A stretch of 64,000 nucleotides of DNA from Mangrovihabitans endophyticus (GTDB taxonomy: Bacteria > Actinomycetota > Actinomycetes > Mycobacteriales > Micromonosporaceae): contig NZ_BMMX01000016.1 in NCBI RefSeq assembly GCF_014646155.1, positions 84,629 through 148,628 of the forward strand, read 5' to 3'. The stretch's first letter is position 1. Each line of letters starts with the position of its first letter. The notes under the pieces were generated by a model. That model saw only the letters and a list, made by a program, of their open reading frames with translations. It made no database searches and had not been told where the DNA came from. The position numbers and the translations under genes were made by a program. Positions 46,189-54,351 of this stretch are shown here, piece after piece.

Positions 46189-47811
46189 TTAGCGGTACTG
46201 GCGTGTCTTCGTGTCGAAGGTGCACCGGGCGGCCGGGCGCGACGGCAGGGCCGCTACCGCCGCTCGGCAGTAGGCCTGCTGGCCCGACAGGTTGGGGTGC
46301 ATGCTCGTCTGCAACTGCTTCATGGCACGCGGGTCGCCGGGGAACTGGACGCCGTTGAACCACTTGGAGCCGCTGCACAGGCGGTGGTTGGTGAACTGCC
46401 CGCTGCTCGGCGCGAAGACCACCCTGACGGCCAGGCCCCGCCCGCGCAGGTACGCGTTGGCCGCGTCGACGTGGCTGCCGATGGCGCGGTTGATGTCGTC
46501 GGCCAGGCCGTTCAGCCATTGGGCGTCCTCGTACTTCACCCGGTAGTGGAGCCCACCCGTGTTAGTGCCGACCTTGCACGAGAACGTCGGGCCGCTGCGG
46601 TCGTAGCCCCACCGGGACTCGGCGAAAATCCGTGGATAGCCGGTGACCACCAGGGTGCCGCCCGGCGCCATGGCCAGCGCGACGTTGGCGTACACCTGGC
46701 TCAGCAGCATCCTGTTGCCGTTGCCGATGTAGGTGGGCGGCCGTGGCACGTCCAAGCCCTCAGAACGGAGTCGTTTCAGGCCCGCCTCGGCGAGGGTCGC
46801 CGCCTTGCGGTTCTTCTTGCGGCAGTCGTATGCGCCAGCTTTGATGCCGGAAGTGCAGTCTTTCAGGATGTCCGAGAAACTGGCGTCGTTGCCGCCGATC
46901 GACAGGCTGACCAGCGTCGTCTGCGGCGTGACGGCCTGAATCTGTGGCACCTCAGGCGAAGCACCCGATCCTACGTAGGTGGTGTTTGCGTTGAACAGAT
47001 CGATGGCCTTGGCACCGGAGCACGCGATCAGATCCATGCGGTCGACCAGGCCGGCCGTCTTCGCCGTGGCGAGCACCCCCTGATTCCAGGAGCTCACCGA
47101 CCGGTGACAACCCGTCGTGGTGCGCCCACCCGTCGACGGGTCGGGCAGCGAGGTGCCCACGGTGAAGTACTGTTCGGCCGCACCCTCCCCCGAGGCGAAC
47201 GAGTCCCCGAGCGCGACATACCGTCCCGGCCCCACAGAACTGGGCGAGTAGGTCACCTGCAGGTCCACGAAGGTCTCGGTGCCCGTGTCGGCCGCCCGGA
47301 CGGCCAGCAGGTTGTCGCTGACCACCGGTGCGTCGACCGCGATCCCGTCGGCCACACAGTTGCCGTTCTCGACGTGCTGCACGAGCGCGCCGTTCACGTA
47401 CACGTCGGCGTTGTTGTCGACCGTCCCGGTGATCCGTACGGTGCGGACGCCGGCCGGCACCCGGAACGACCGGCGCAGCAACATGTCGGAGTCGGCGCCC
47501 CACCCGGTGTGCACCCGGTCGGCGTTGTTCCACGAGCAGGCGCCGCCGGTCGTGCCGAAGGCGGCCCGCCCGGTGGCCCAGAAAGCAGCCGGCGCGTACC
47601 CGGACTGCTCGAACCCGGCCTCCCCGCCGCGCGTCACCTGCTGGTAGGACCACCCGTCGCTGCCGTAGCCGACCGCGGTCACGATTTCAGCGGCGTCGGC
47701 GTTGCCGACCGCCGCGATGGCTCCGGCGGCGACCACCACGGCCCCCGCACTGAGGGAGAGAAAGACTTTTCGCACCAGTCGACGGTCCCAGCCACCGTGC
47801 GTCCGGACCAT
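46189..47811 (-). CDS. Secreted SGNH-family esterase/lipase
   Basis: 540 residues from ATG 47811. A signal peptide (RRLVRKVFLSLSAGAVVVAAGAIAAVGNADA) is followed by a beta-rich module (about 45-180) and then the SGNH hydrolase: YVALGDSFASGEGA (nucleophile Ser), LSIGGNDASFSD (GGND block), and SMHPNLSGQ supplying the catalytic His. The Cys pairs suggest disulphides. The substrate is unknown. The final codons lie beside an IS end, so the C-terminus may have been altered by the insertion. Confidence 0.88.
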   Translation of the reverse strand: MVRTHGGWDRRLVRKVFLSLSAGAVVVAAGAIAAVGNADAAEIVTAVGYGSDGWSYQQVTRGGEAGFEQSGYAPAAFWATGRAAFGTTGGACSWNNADRVHTGWGADSDMLLRRSFRVPAGVRTVRITGTVDNNADVYVNGALVQHVENGNCVADGIAVDAPVVSDNLLAVRAADTGTETFVDLQVTYSPSSVGPGRYVALGDSFASGEGAAEQYFTVGTSLPDPSTGGRTTTGCHRSVSSWNQGVLATAKTAGLVDRMDLIACSGAKAIDLFNANTTYVGSGASPEVPQIQAVTPQTTLVSLSIGGNDASFSDILKDCTSGIKAGAYDCRKKNRKAATLAEAGLKRLRSEGLDVPRPPTYIGNGNRMLLSQVYANVALAMAPGGTLVVTGYPRIFAESRWGYDRSGPTFSCKVGTNTGGLHYRVKYEDAQWLNGLADDINRAIGSHVDAANAYLRGRGLAVRVVFAPSSGQFTNHRLCSGSKWFNGVQFPGDPRAMKQLQTSMHPNLSGQQAYCRAAVAALPSRPAARCTFDTKTRQYR

Positions 47812-48159
47812 CGCCGACCACGGTCGAAGGACTAGCCAATGGGCTTCCCACAACAGAGTGACGCCTGCAGCATCGTGCGCGCATGTCGGTCATGAGGTGA
47901 GCCCGGTGCATCCGGTCTAGCGCCAGCCCAGGAACGGGGCTGCGCGGAGCCGGACGGTGACCATAGATGAGTCGGACCGGACCGACAAGACTCGGCGCCG
48001 GTGTGTGCAGCTGGTGGACGTCCCTGGGGTGAGTGCGGCTCGGTCGATAGCTCGTAATTTGCTGACGGTCGAGGCGGTCCTCGGACGGCTTCGTCGGTCT
48101 TGTCGTACCCCGGTGCAAGGATAGCGGCCTGTCGTACCTGACGACCTGGAGGAGCCGTC
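47812..48159. other. Divergent intergenic region
   Basis: 348 bp between the SGNH hydrolase and the nuclease-like gene, which point away from each other. No convincing ORF. It should contain both promoters; TTGTCG (48100) with TAGCGG (48122) at 16 bp is a weak candidate for the rightward gene. Confidence 0.4.
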
Positions 48160-49866
48160 ATCGCCATCGAATGGGACCAGCTCACGCAGGCGAAGTTCGA
48201 CGAGATCGTCGAGGCTTTGCTGAACCGGCTCTTCGACGACCCTGACACGGAAGTCCGGGCCTACGACGGCCGTGGCGGCGACGGGGGCATTGACGTCTCG
48301 GTGCGCCAGGGCGGGCGACTGCGGATCTTCCAGCTCAAGTACTTCCGAGAGGGCTTTAGCAGTTCGTGGGGCAAGCGGCGGGCGCAGATCGCCCGGTCCT
48401 TCCGCGAGGCGATGAGCCACAACCCGCACATCTGGGTCCTGGTCATCCCGACCAACCCGACACCGGGCGAGGAGAAGTTCATCCAAGGTCTCGTCACCGA
48501 CCATCCCGACGTGACGGTGACGATCATGGGCCGTGCCGAGTTGGACAGCCGCCTTGGGGCGAATCCAGACCTGGTCGACTATTTCACCCGGGACCAGCTA
48601 CTGGAGGCCGCCCGAATCTACGGCCAGGAGAGGGCGATTCTCGTCGGCGGTCTAACCGATCTGAGCCAACGCCACCGTGACTTGGCGCGGGTAGCAGACG
48701 GTCTCGACCGGGACTGGGCGATCGTTACCACGGTCGAGCGAGGCGTGGTCCACCACAGGCTGGCGGCGAAGCACGCGCGGGCAGCTGAGGTCTCGCCGAT
48801 CACGCTGAGAGTCAAGACGGAGTTCGGCCCGCAGCACCGGGAGTTGGCTTCCGCTTTCCGACGCGTGCTCGGGTTCGGCACCGAGGAACCGCTGACTTTG
48901 CCTCCAGAAACAGTCCGCGAATTCATGATCGATGGGCCGAGCTGGCTTGCTGCGCCGGACGGCCCGGTCGAGGTCAGCTTTGTGCCGGCACGACCTCTAC
49001 CGGAAACCTGCGTCGCTGCAGGGCTGCGGCTTATAGGCCCCGCCGGCAAGCACCTATCCGCCCATCAGGGTGATGTGCGACGGGCCGGGTCCGGGTCACT
49101 CGGCCACTCGATCGAGATCGACTTCTACGGGACCGCAGCCTTTAGCATGCTGATCGGCCAAGATGGCTCCTCGCAACTACAAGGCAAGTTCGCGTTCGGT
49201 AACGGCCTACCGGTGGTAGTGCTTAATACGGCCGCGCTGTTCCGGGACCTTCAGAATTGTCACCACGTCGACCTGGACCTCGACTGCCAGTACGCCGGCC
49301 GGTTCACCCGGTCGGATCCCTCCGGGTTGGACGCCGACACCGCGGACAAACTCGCCACTACCGAGCTACTCGCCAGCGACCTGGACGTCCTGCAGCGGCA
49401 CTGCCGGAGCTACTTCCCGGTCCCGACCGAGCTAAGTGTCGACGACCGGATCTGGATCCGGGTTGCCCGGCTGCTGATCGAGGGGCATTGTGTCGCTTAT
49501 CCCTCGGCTCGAAGCTTCGCCGCGACTTTGAACGGGCAGGACTCCCCTGTGCTGCGCCAGGTCCTGACCAGGCGTGATCCTTCGACGATCCGTGTGACTA
49601 CCGAGCTGGCCATCGAGATCGACGGCCGAGAGCTGCTGCTCGGCGAGGTGATCCTATTTCACTCTCAAGTGGTAGTCCCCGATGGGGATGATCTGCTGGC
49701 CGCCCTCGACGAGGGTAAGGCCGATGGGCGGGTCATGCGTCTTCTTCCTGTGAACGGCGAATCGTTTCGTGCGGTTCTGCCCTCGGCCAGGCCCGGCCGC
49801 GACAACGAGCCGCTACAGACGACAGTTTGGGGTCTACCCGGCCTCGACCGGCAACCGGGCGGCTGA
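48160..49866 (+). CDS. Restriction-endonuclease-fold protein of unknown function, apparent ATC start
   Basis: About 568 residues. The N-terminal domain reads WDQLTQAKFDEIVEALLNRL ... GRGGDGGIDVSV ... RIFQLKYF: an acidic residue in GGDGGIDV and a QxK step later form a PD-(D/E)XK (Mrr-like) nuclease core. The remaining 400 residues are unassigned. The conserved N-terminus starts upstream of any ATG, GTG or TTG in frame; ATC at 48160, five nt after GGAGGAG, is the best start. TTG at 48217 would remove part of the fold. It could be a defence or DNA-processing nuclease. The island setting supports this but does not prove it. Confidence 0.75.
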   Translation: MAIEWDQLTQAKFDEIVEALLNRLFDDPDTEVRAYDGRGGDGGIDVSVRQGGRLRIFQLKYFREGFSSSWGKRRAQIARSFREAMSHNPHIWVLVIPTNPTPGEEKFIQGLVTDHPDVTVTIMGRAELDSRLGANPDLVDYFTRDQLLEAARIYGQERAILVGGLTDLSQRHRDLARVADGLDRDWAIVTTVERGVVHHRLAAKHARAAEVSPITLRVKTEFGPQHRELASAFRRVLGFGTEEPLTLPPETVREFMIDGPSWLAAPDGPVEVSFVPARPLPETCVAAGLRLIGPAGKHLSAHQGDVRRAGSGSLGHSIEIDFYGTAAFSMLIGQDGSSQLQGKFAFGNGLPVVVLNTAALFRDLQNCHHVDLDLDCQYAGRFTRSDPSGLDADTADKLATTELLASDLDVLQRHCRSYFPVPTELSVDDRIWIRVARLLIEGHCVAYPSARSFAATLNGQDSPVLRQVLTRRDPSTIRVTTELAIEIDGRELLLGEVILFHSQVVVPDGDDLLAALDEGKADGRVMRLLPVNGESFRAVLPSARPGRDNEPLQTTVWGLPGLDRQPGG

Positions 49867-50340
49867 CTGGCCGGCCCACGGGCCCAAGCAGTGACGTATC
49901 CGCTGAAGGAAGCCTGCCGGATCCGCGCCGGGCACCTGTGGATCACGAAAGGTACAACTCGCCGGTCAACGCGGCGCACGCTTCCGCGATCGCGTAGAGG
50001 TTGGCGCTGTGGGCGCCGAAGACTCATCCGAGCTCGATCTGTCACAACCGGGCCTGCAGGCAACGTGTTCGATCCGGATGACCTGCTTGCAAATCTCCGC
50101 GTCCTGCAGCTCGTCACCGCCATGTTCGGGGCGCCGCGCATTACCTGCGGCATGAGAGCACAAACGTCTGTACAACCTCGATCACCGAACAATCGGAGTC
50201 CCGGAGTCCTTCGGTCTGCGACACTCGGTGATCGAACGCCCCCTCAACGGAACTCGCTGTAAATTATACTTAGCTTGCTGTGAATGAGGGAAAAAGATTC
50301 TACTAACCGGGCGTGTAGCGCCCACTAGGAGTAACGCAAT
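49867..50340. other. Intergenic region without a clear gene; -10-like TATACT
   Basis: 474 bp. The only ORF (49891-50262) has the composition of random frame and is not accepted. The last 80 bp are AT-rich, with TATACT at 50265-50270 as a possible -10 and AGGAG eight nt before the next start codon. Confidence 0.45.
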
Positions 50341-52080
50341 ATGCGTCCCGACCGCCGGGTGGAAACACAGCAGACGCGCACGCTGCGGGCAGCGACCCGA
50401 TCACTGCGGCTCCATCTGGACACGCTGCCGATAGATGTCTCGGTTGACGTGTCTGGCGATCGCTTTCTAGCCGGGCTGGCATTCATGTTCGCCCGTCAGC
50501 GCTATGATTGCGCGGAATCGATGATCGGGGCTGGGTTCGGCGGAACAGTGCTGGGATCTATGGCCCGTAGTCTGCTCGTTGACGGCCTCCGGTGGCTATG
50601 GATAGGGGAACAGCCGCATCGACGCCGAGCACTGCTTGGTGATCTACTCGAAGAACGTAACCGAATCTGCATAGCTTTGGAAAAGGCCGATGCGAGTTGC
50701 CCCATCCTGACCCGCTGGCTCATGCCGTTGCCTGCCGTTGCAGATCTGACTGGGCAGTCCATGTCATGGGTTGACGCTCCGCCAATGCCCAGCGAGGAGC
50801 AGCTACTCGACGACCTATTCGCTCCGACCACCCCCGGCCAGCCGGCGGCGCCGACCGCCACAGATCTGCCAGCGCAGTTGCGGATAGCACGCCAGCTTCT
50901 AGACATGATCGGAGTTCGCGGTGCTGCGATGATCTTGGCCCATGCCGGCCACGGTAATCACCTGGGCATGCTGAGCAGCTTGACCGATGATGGTGTGGCG
51001 GGCCACGACCTGCGAGCCGACCACGAGGCTCTGTTCATGCAGGTGGCCGCAGCCGGGGTCGTTACAACTCTCCTCGGCGCCGTCGCGGCAACGCCCGAGT
51101 CCTGGCCACCGGACGTGGAGCAGGAGCCGTACTTGCAGCGTGCCGTCGAACTGGCCGCCGAGGTCGCGGCAGCCGCGGTCCTCATTCACGGATTGACCAC
51201 GACACGCGCCGTCCGCGCGCAGTCCTCCAGGAGCCAGAGCCGCGCCCGCCCGCGCCAACCGGTTCTGCTCCGTCCACAAGCATTGCTCGCCGCTGACGAT
51301 TTGCTTCCAGATGTGAACTCGGCTGCAGAGGTGGCCTCTGCAGCCGAGGCGTACTACCGGGTGGCTCGCACCATGGCGATCAGCCCGTGGGAGCACGGCC
51401 CACCGATTCTCCATAGCCTCCTCACTTACGGTGGGGGCCACTCAGGCCTTCAGACCGTGATCTCCACCTACGACCAACCGGGCTCGGTCGTGATCTCTGT
51501 CTTCGCGGCACGCATGTTGCTCGAGGAGGCGGCCCGGCTAATCTGGCGATATTCCGACCCGACCATTGTCGAGGACCGGGCAAAGCAGTATTTCGACGAG
51601 TATCGCGCCCGACAGCGTAAGACAATCAACACCTTGGTCAGTGCCGGCGTGCCCAAAGCCGCAGCCGAAAGCATCTTTTCTCGTCCTAGCAACGTGATTT
51701 TGACGCCTGAGGGAATTGCCAGTGGGCGTACGCCGTTGCCCCCAATCTCCCTTATGCTGCGACAAATGGGAGCGCCCTTTCCGGAGCCCGGGTGGCTTGA
51801 GGTGGCCTACTCAATGCTTAGCCAGGTCACTCACAGCACAGCGCTGGGGCATCTGCACACCGTTCGATTTAACAACGGCATCTGGCAGGGCAACGCGCTT
51901 AGCGCGGAGATGCAGGCCCTCGCACTTGACGTGGCATGCCTCGGTAGCGCCCACCTGATCAGCCTGTCAGCGGCCGTTCTGGCGGACCTTAGCGAGGAGT
52001 CGCAATCGTACCGGCAGGCCCTGCTCCAGTCCTCCGCGCGGGTGCACAACGCGGCTCGCCTGGTCCATGGCCTCGACTAG
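50341..52080 (+). CDS. Helical protein of unknown function with internal duplication
   Basis: 579 residues, almost all helical, no membrane segment or signal. The two halves look related: GTVLGSMARSLLVDGLRWLW (about 71-90) and GSVVISVFAARMLLEEAARLIW (about 380-401) occupy equivalent places, each followed by a charged helix (LLEERNRICIALEKA; YFDEYRARQRKTINTLV). A late motif YSMLSQVTHSTALGHLHTV recalls helical families annotated DUF5677-like in other bacteria, but I cannot confirm this. AGGAG precedes ATG 50341. Lower GC3 than the core suggests transfer. Confidence 0.7.
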   Translation: MRPDRRVETQQTRTLRAATRSLRLHLDTLPIDVSVDVSGDRFLAGLAFMFARQRYDCAESMIGAGFGGTVLGSMARSLLVDGLRWLWIGEQPHRRRALLGDLLEERNRICIALEKADASCPILTRWLMPLPAVADLTGQSMSWVDAPPMPSEEQLLDDLFAPTTPGQPAAPTATDLPAQLRIARQLLDMIGVRGAAMILAHAGHGNHLGMLSSLTDDGVAGHDLRADHEALFMQVAAAGVVTTLLGAVAATPESWPPDVEQEPYLQRAVELAAEVAAAAVLIHGLTTTRAVRAQSSRSQSRARPRQPVLLRPQALLAADDLLPDVNSAAEVASAAEAYYRVARTMAISPWEHGPPILHSLLTYGGGHSGLQTVISTYDQPGSVVISVFAARMLLEEAARLIWRYSDPTIVEDRAKQYFDEYRARQRKTINTLVSAGVPKAAAESIFSRPSNVILTPEGIASGRTPLPPISLMLRQMGAPFPEPGWLEVAYSMLSQVTHSTALGHLHTVRFNNGIWQGNALSAEMQALALDVACLGSAHLISLSAAVLADLSEESQSYRQALLQSSARVHNAARLVHGLD

Positions 52081-52102
52081 AAGTCATGACTTAATCGGCG
52101 GC

Positions 52103-52122
52103 ATGGGAGGAATTACTCCCAT
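52103..52122 (+). terminator. Short stem-loop between convergent genes
   Basis: ATGGGAG (52103-52109) and CTCCCAT (52116-52122) pair exactly around GAATTA, 23 bp after the preceding stop codon. TTTGG follows. Confidence 0.55.
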
Positions 52123-52287
52123 TTGGTTGCCGATTGGTCCGGACAGGTATCATCTCAAGTAGCGGTCAGCTTAGCGCCTCTGACGAAGTTTCCTTGAATG
52201 CACTATTCTCGGCAAATCCGTGCGTGCAATCAGGACCGTAGCTGTTGTATGAGCCGGGGTGTCGGCTTGCTCCGGGCGTGGCCGGTG

Positions 52288-54189
52288 TCAGGTTTTGGTG
52301 AGCCAGCGTGTGAGTGGGTTGTCGGGTAGGGCTTCGCGCAGGGTGTGCATTGTTGTGGCGAGGTGCCATCCGGTGAGTGTGGCTGTGTAGGTGGCGGTGA
52401 GGTAGCCGATGGTGTTCACGGTGACGACTAGGGCGTAGCCGGGGACGAGGATGAGGCTGATGGCGGCCCGGATGGCTAGGTGGCGGCTGGCCGTGGCGGC
52501 GGTGCCGGCGGCGAGTAGGGCGGCGCCGATGGTGGCGGTCAGGGTGGGGAAGCCGGTGAGGTTGACGGGGAAGGTGAGGGTGTAGGCGGCGCGGACGAGG
52601 TAGACGCCGGTGGCAGCTGCGGCGATGGCCCACAGGGGTGGGCGCATGCGGGTGATCCAGTCGCCGAGGCGGGTGGCGGGGATGCGCGGGGAGACGGCGG
52701 CGGTGATGACCGCTCCGGCGGTGATCGGGGCGGCGGCGGTGAGGGCCCAGCGCAGGTATTGGGGGTCGGTGTATTCGACGCCGACTCCCGCGGCGAGGCC
52801 CCAGAGTCCGGCCAGGGCGAGGCTGGTTGCTGCGGCGGCGAGGTAGGCGCGGCGCAGCAACCAGCCGGTGGAGGCGGGGTCGTTCGAGCCGCGCAGGGAC
52901 AGCCAGGTGGTGGGGGCGAGCTGGGCCACGGCGGTCGCGGAGGTGGCGGCGATGGCGGCGGCGAGGGCGAGGGTGGCGACCGGGAGGCGTACGCCGGTGA
53001 CGTTGCCGGCGAAGGTGGAGACGTCGGCGGTGCTGATGGTCTGGAACAGCAGGGCGATCGAGGCGGCGGTGAGCACGGCGACGGTGGTGAGGTTGCCGAT
53101 GGTGAGCCGGGTGCGGGGCAGCCGGGTCGTGGCCGCGGTGGGAGTCGCGCTAGTGCGGAGGTTTCCGGTGAGGTGCGCGGCGCCCGTGGCGATCTGGTCG
53201 GGCTGGGTCAAGGTCGTTGGGGGTGGCATTTTGGCCTCGGCGAGGGCGATCTGGGCTGTGGGGGCGGTGGCGTCGGCGGCGACCAGGACGGTGGCGGTGA
53301 TGTCGGTGTGGTCGATGTCGGCGTCGGTGAGCGCCTCGGCGAGCGCGGGTCCGAGCTGATCGAGGTGCGGGCGTACGGCGTGGTACAGGTCGCCCGGCTC
53401 GACGACGACCGCGTCGGCGTGCCCGGGTAGCAGCACGGGCGTGCGCAGGGTGGTGAGCAGGGCCGTGCGGGCGCGGTCGATCTCGGTCGCCGCCTGCCAG
53501 CCCATCTCCTGCGACTCCGTCTCCTGCGGCGGGTTCGTGTCGGCGCTGCTGCGGTGCCGGATCGCGGCGGCGAGGGCGTGGTGGATGCCGGGCTGGGCGG
53601 GGTCGCGCACGGTGGTCGCGGCGAGCTGCGTGTACCGGTCGGCGGCGTCCAGCACGGCCAGGTGCGGGTGGTCGTCGCCGATGGTGCAGACGAGCACGAA
53701 CCTGCCGCGCTGTCCGTCCGCGCTCGACGACGCAGCGGCGGCTGCCGCGGCGGCTGCGGTGGTGACGATGGCCGGTTCGGGCAGCCCGGCCGTGGTGGCG
53801 GCTTGGGTGAGGCGTTGCCTGGACTTCGGGCCCCACGGCTGCGGTGTCGTCACCGTCAGCGCGGCCACCGCCGCGCCCGTTTGGGCGCAGGCGGTGTTGG
53901 CCACGTGGGCGAGCACGGCCGAGACCGCTGCGGCCGGGCGTGGGTCGGTGTCGGTCGCGGTCCGCAGCGCGGACATCGGGTCCGCCAGGTACGCGTCGGG
54001 GCTTTCGGCGGCGGCGAGCCCGGCTGCGGCGACGGTGGCGGTGCCGGATTCGGGATCGATCCAGGCTCCGCTGGGCATGCGGGTCTGACCGTCGAAGGTG
54101 ACCGGCCAGGTACGCCCGGCGGTCGTGGCGACGGCCGCGGTCCAGCGTGGTCCGAGGTGGACACTCAGGAGAAGATCCCCCGTTGGCAT
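52288..54189 (-). CDS. Hsp70/actin-like domain fused to a multi-helix membrane domain
   Basis: 633 residues. Residues 1 to about 310 have an Hsp70/actin-like layout (LLLSVHLGPRWTAAVATTAG; MPSGAWIDPESGTATVAAAG; LTVTTPQPWGPKSRQRL; FVLVCTIGDDHPHLAVLDA) like the type VII secretion-associated Hsp70-like proteins of actinobacteria. From about 345 there are eight or so membrane helices (LTTVAVLTAASIALLFQTIS ... SLILVPGYALVVTVNTIGYL). A broken paralogue lies 8 kb to the left. It is divergent from the LysM-BTAD regulator gene with a 162-bp gap. Role unknown; a link to an envelope complex of the element is inferred. Confidence 0.8.
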   Translation of the reverse strand: MPTGDLLLSVHLGPRWTAAVATTAGRTWPVTFDGQTRMPSGAWIDPESGTATVAAAGLAAAESPDAYLADPMSALRTATDTDPRPAAAVSAVLAHVANTACAQTGAAVAALTVTTPQPWGPKSRQRLTQAATTAGLPEPAIVTTAAAAAAAAASSSADGQRGRFVLVCTIGDDHPHLAVLDAADRYTQLAATTVRDPAQPGIHHALAAAIRHRSSADTNPPQETESQEMGWQAATEIDRARTALLTTLRTPVLLPGHADAVVVEPGDLYHAVRPHLDQLGPALAEALTDADIDHTDITATVLVAADATAPTAQIALAEAKMPPPTTLTQPDQIATGAAHLTGNLRTSATPTAATTRLPRTRLTIGNLTTVAVLTAASIALLFQTISTADVSTFAGNVTGVRLPVATLALAAAIAATSATAVAQLAPTTWLSLRGSNDPASTGWLLRRAYLAAAATSLALAGLWGLAAGVGVEYTDPQYLRWALTAAAPITAGAVITAAVSPRIPATRLGDWITRMRPPLWAIAAAATGVYLVRAAYTLTFPVNLTGFPTLTATIGAALLAAGTAATASRHLAIRAAISLILVPGYALVVTVNTIGYLTATYTATLTGWHLATTMHTLREALPDNPLTRWLTKT

Positions 54190-54351
54190 GCCGGGCAGTG
54201 TCTCGCCTGCATGCCGGTGGACGGCAAGCGTTGTGTCGGGTGACGGTCAGATCTTCGCATTGTGAAATGTCAATGTTATTGAGGTGGCGCACGCCGGGCG
54301 CCGACCGGTAATCAGGATGATTCTGCCGAGTCTGCGGGATGGTTCACGCCG

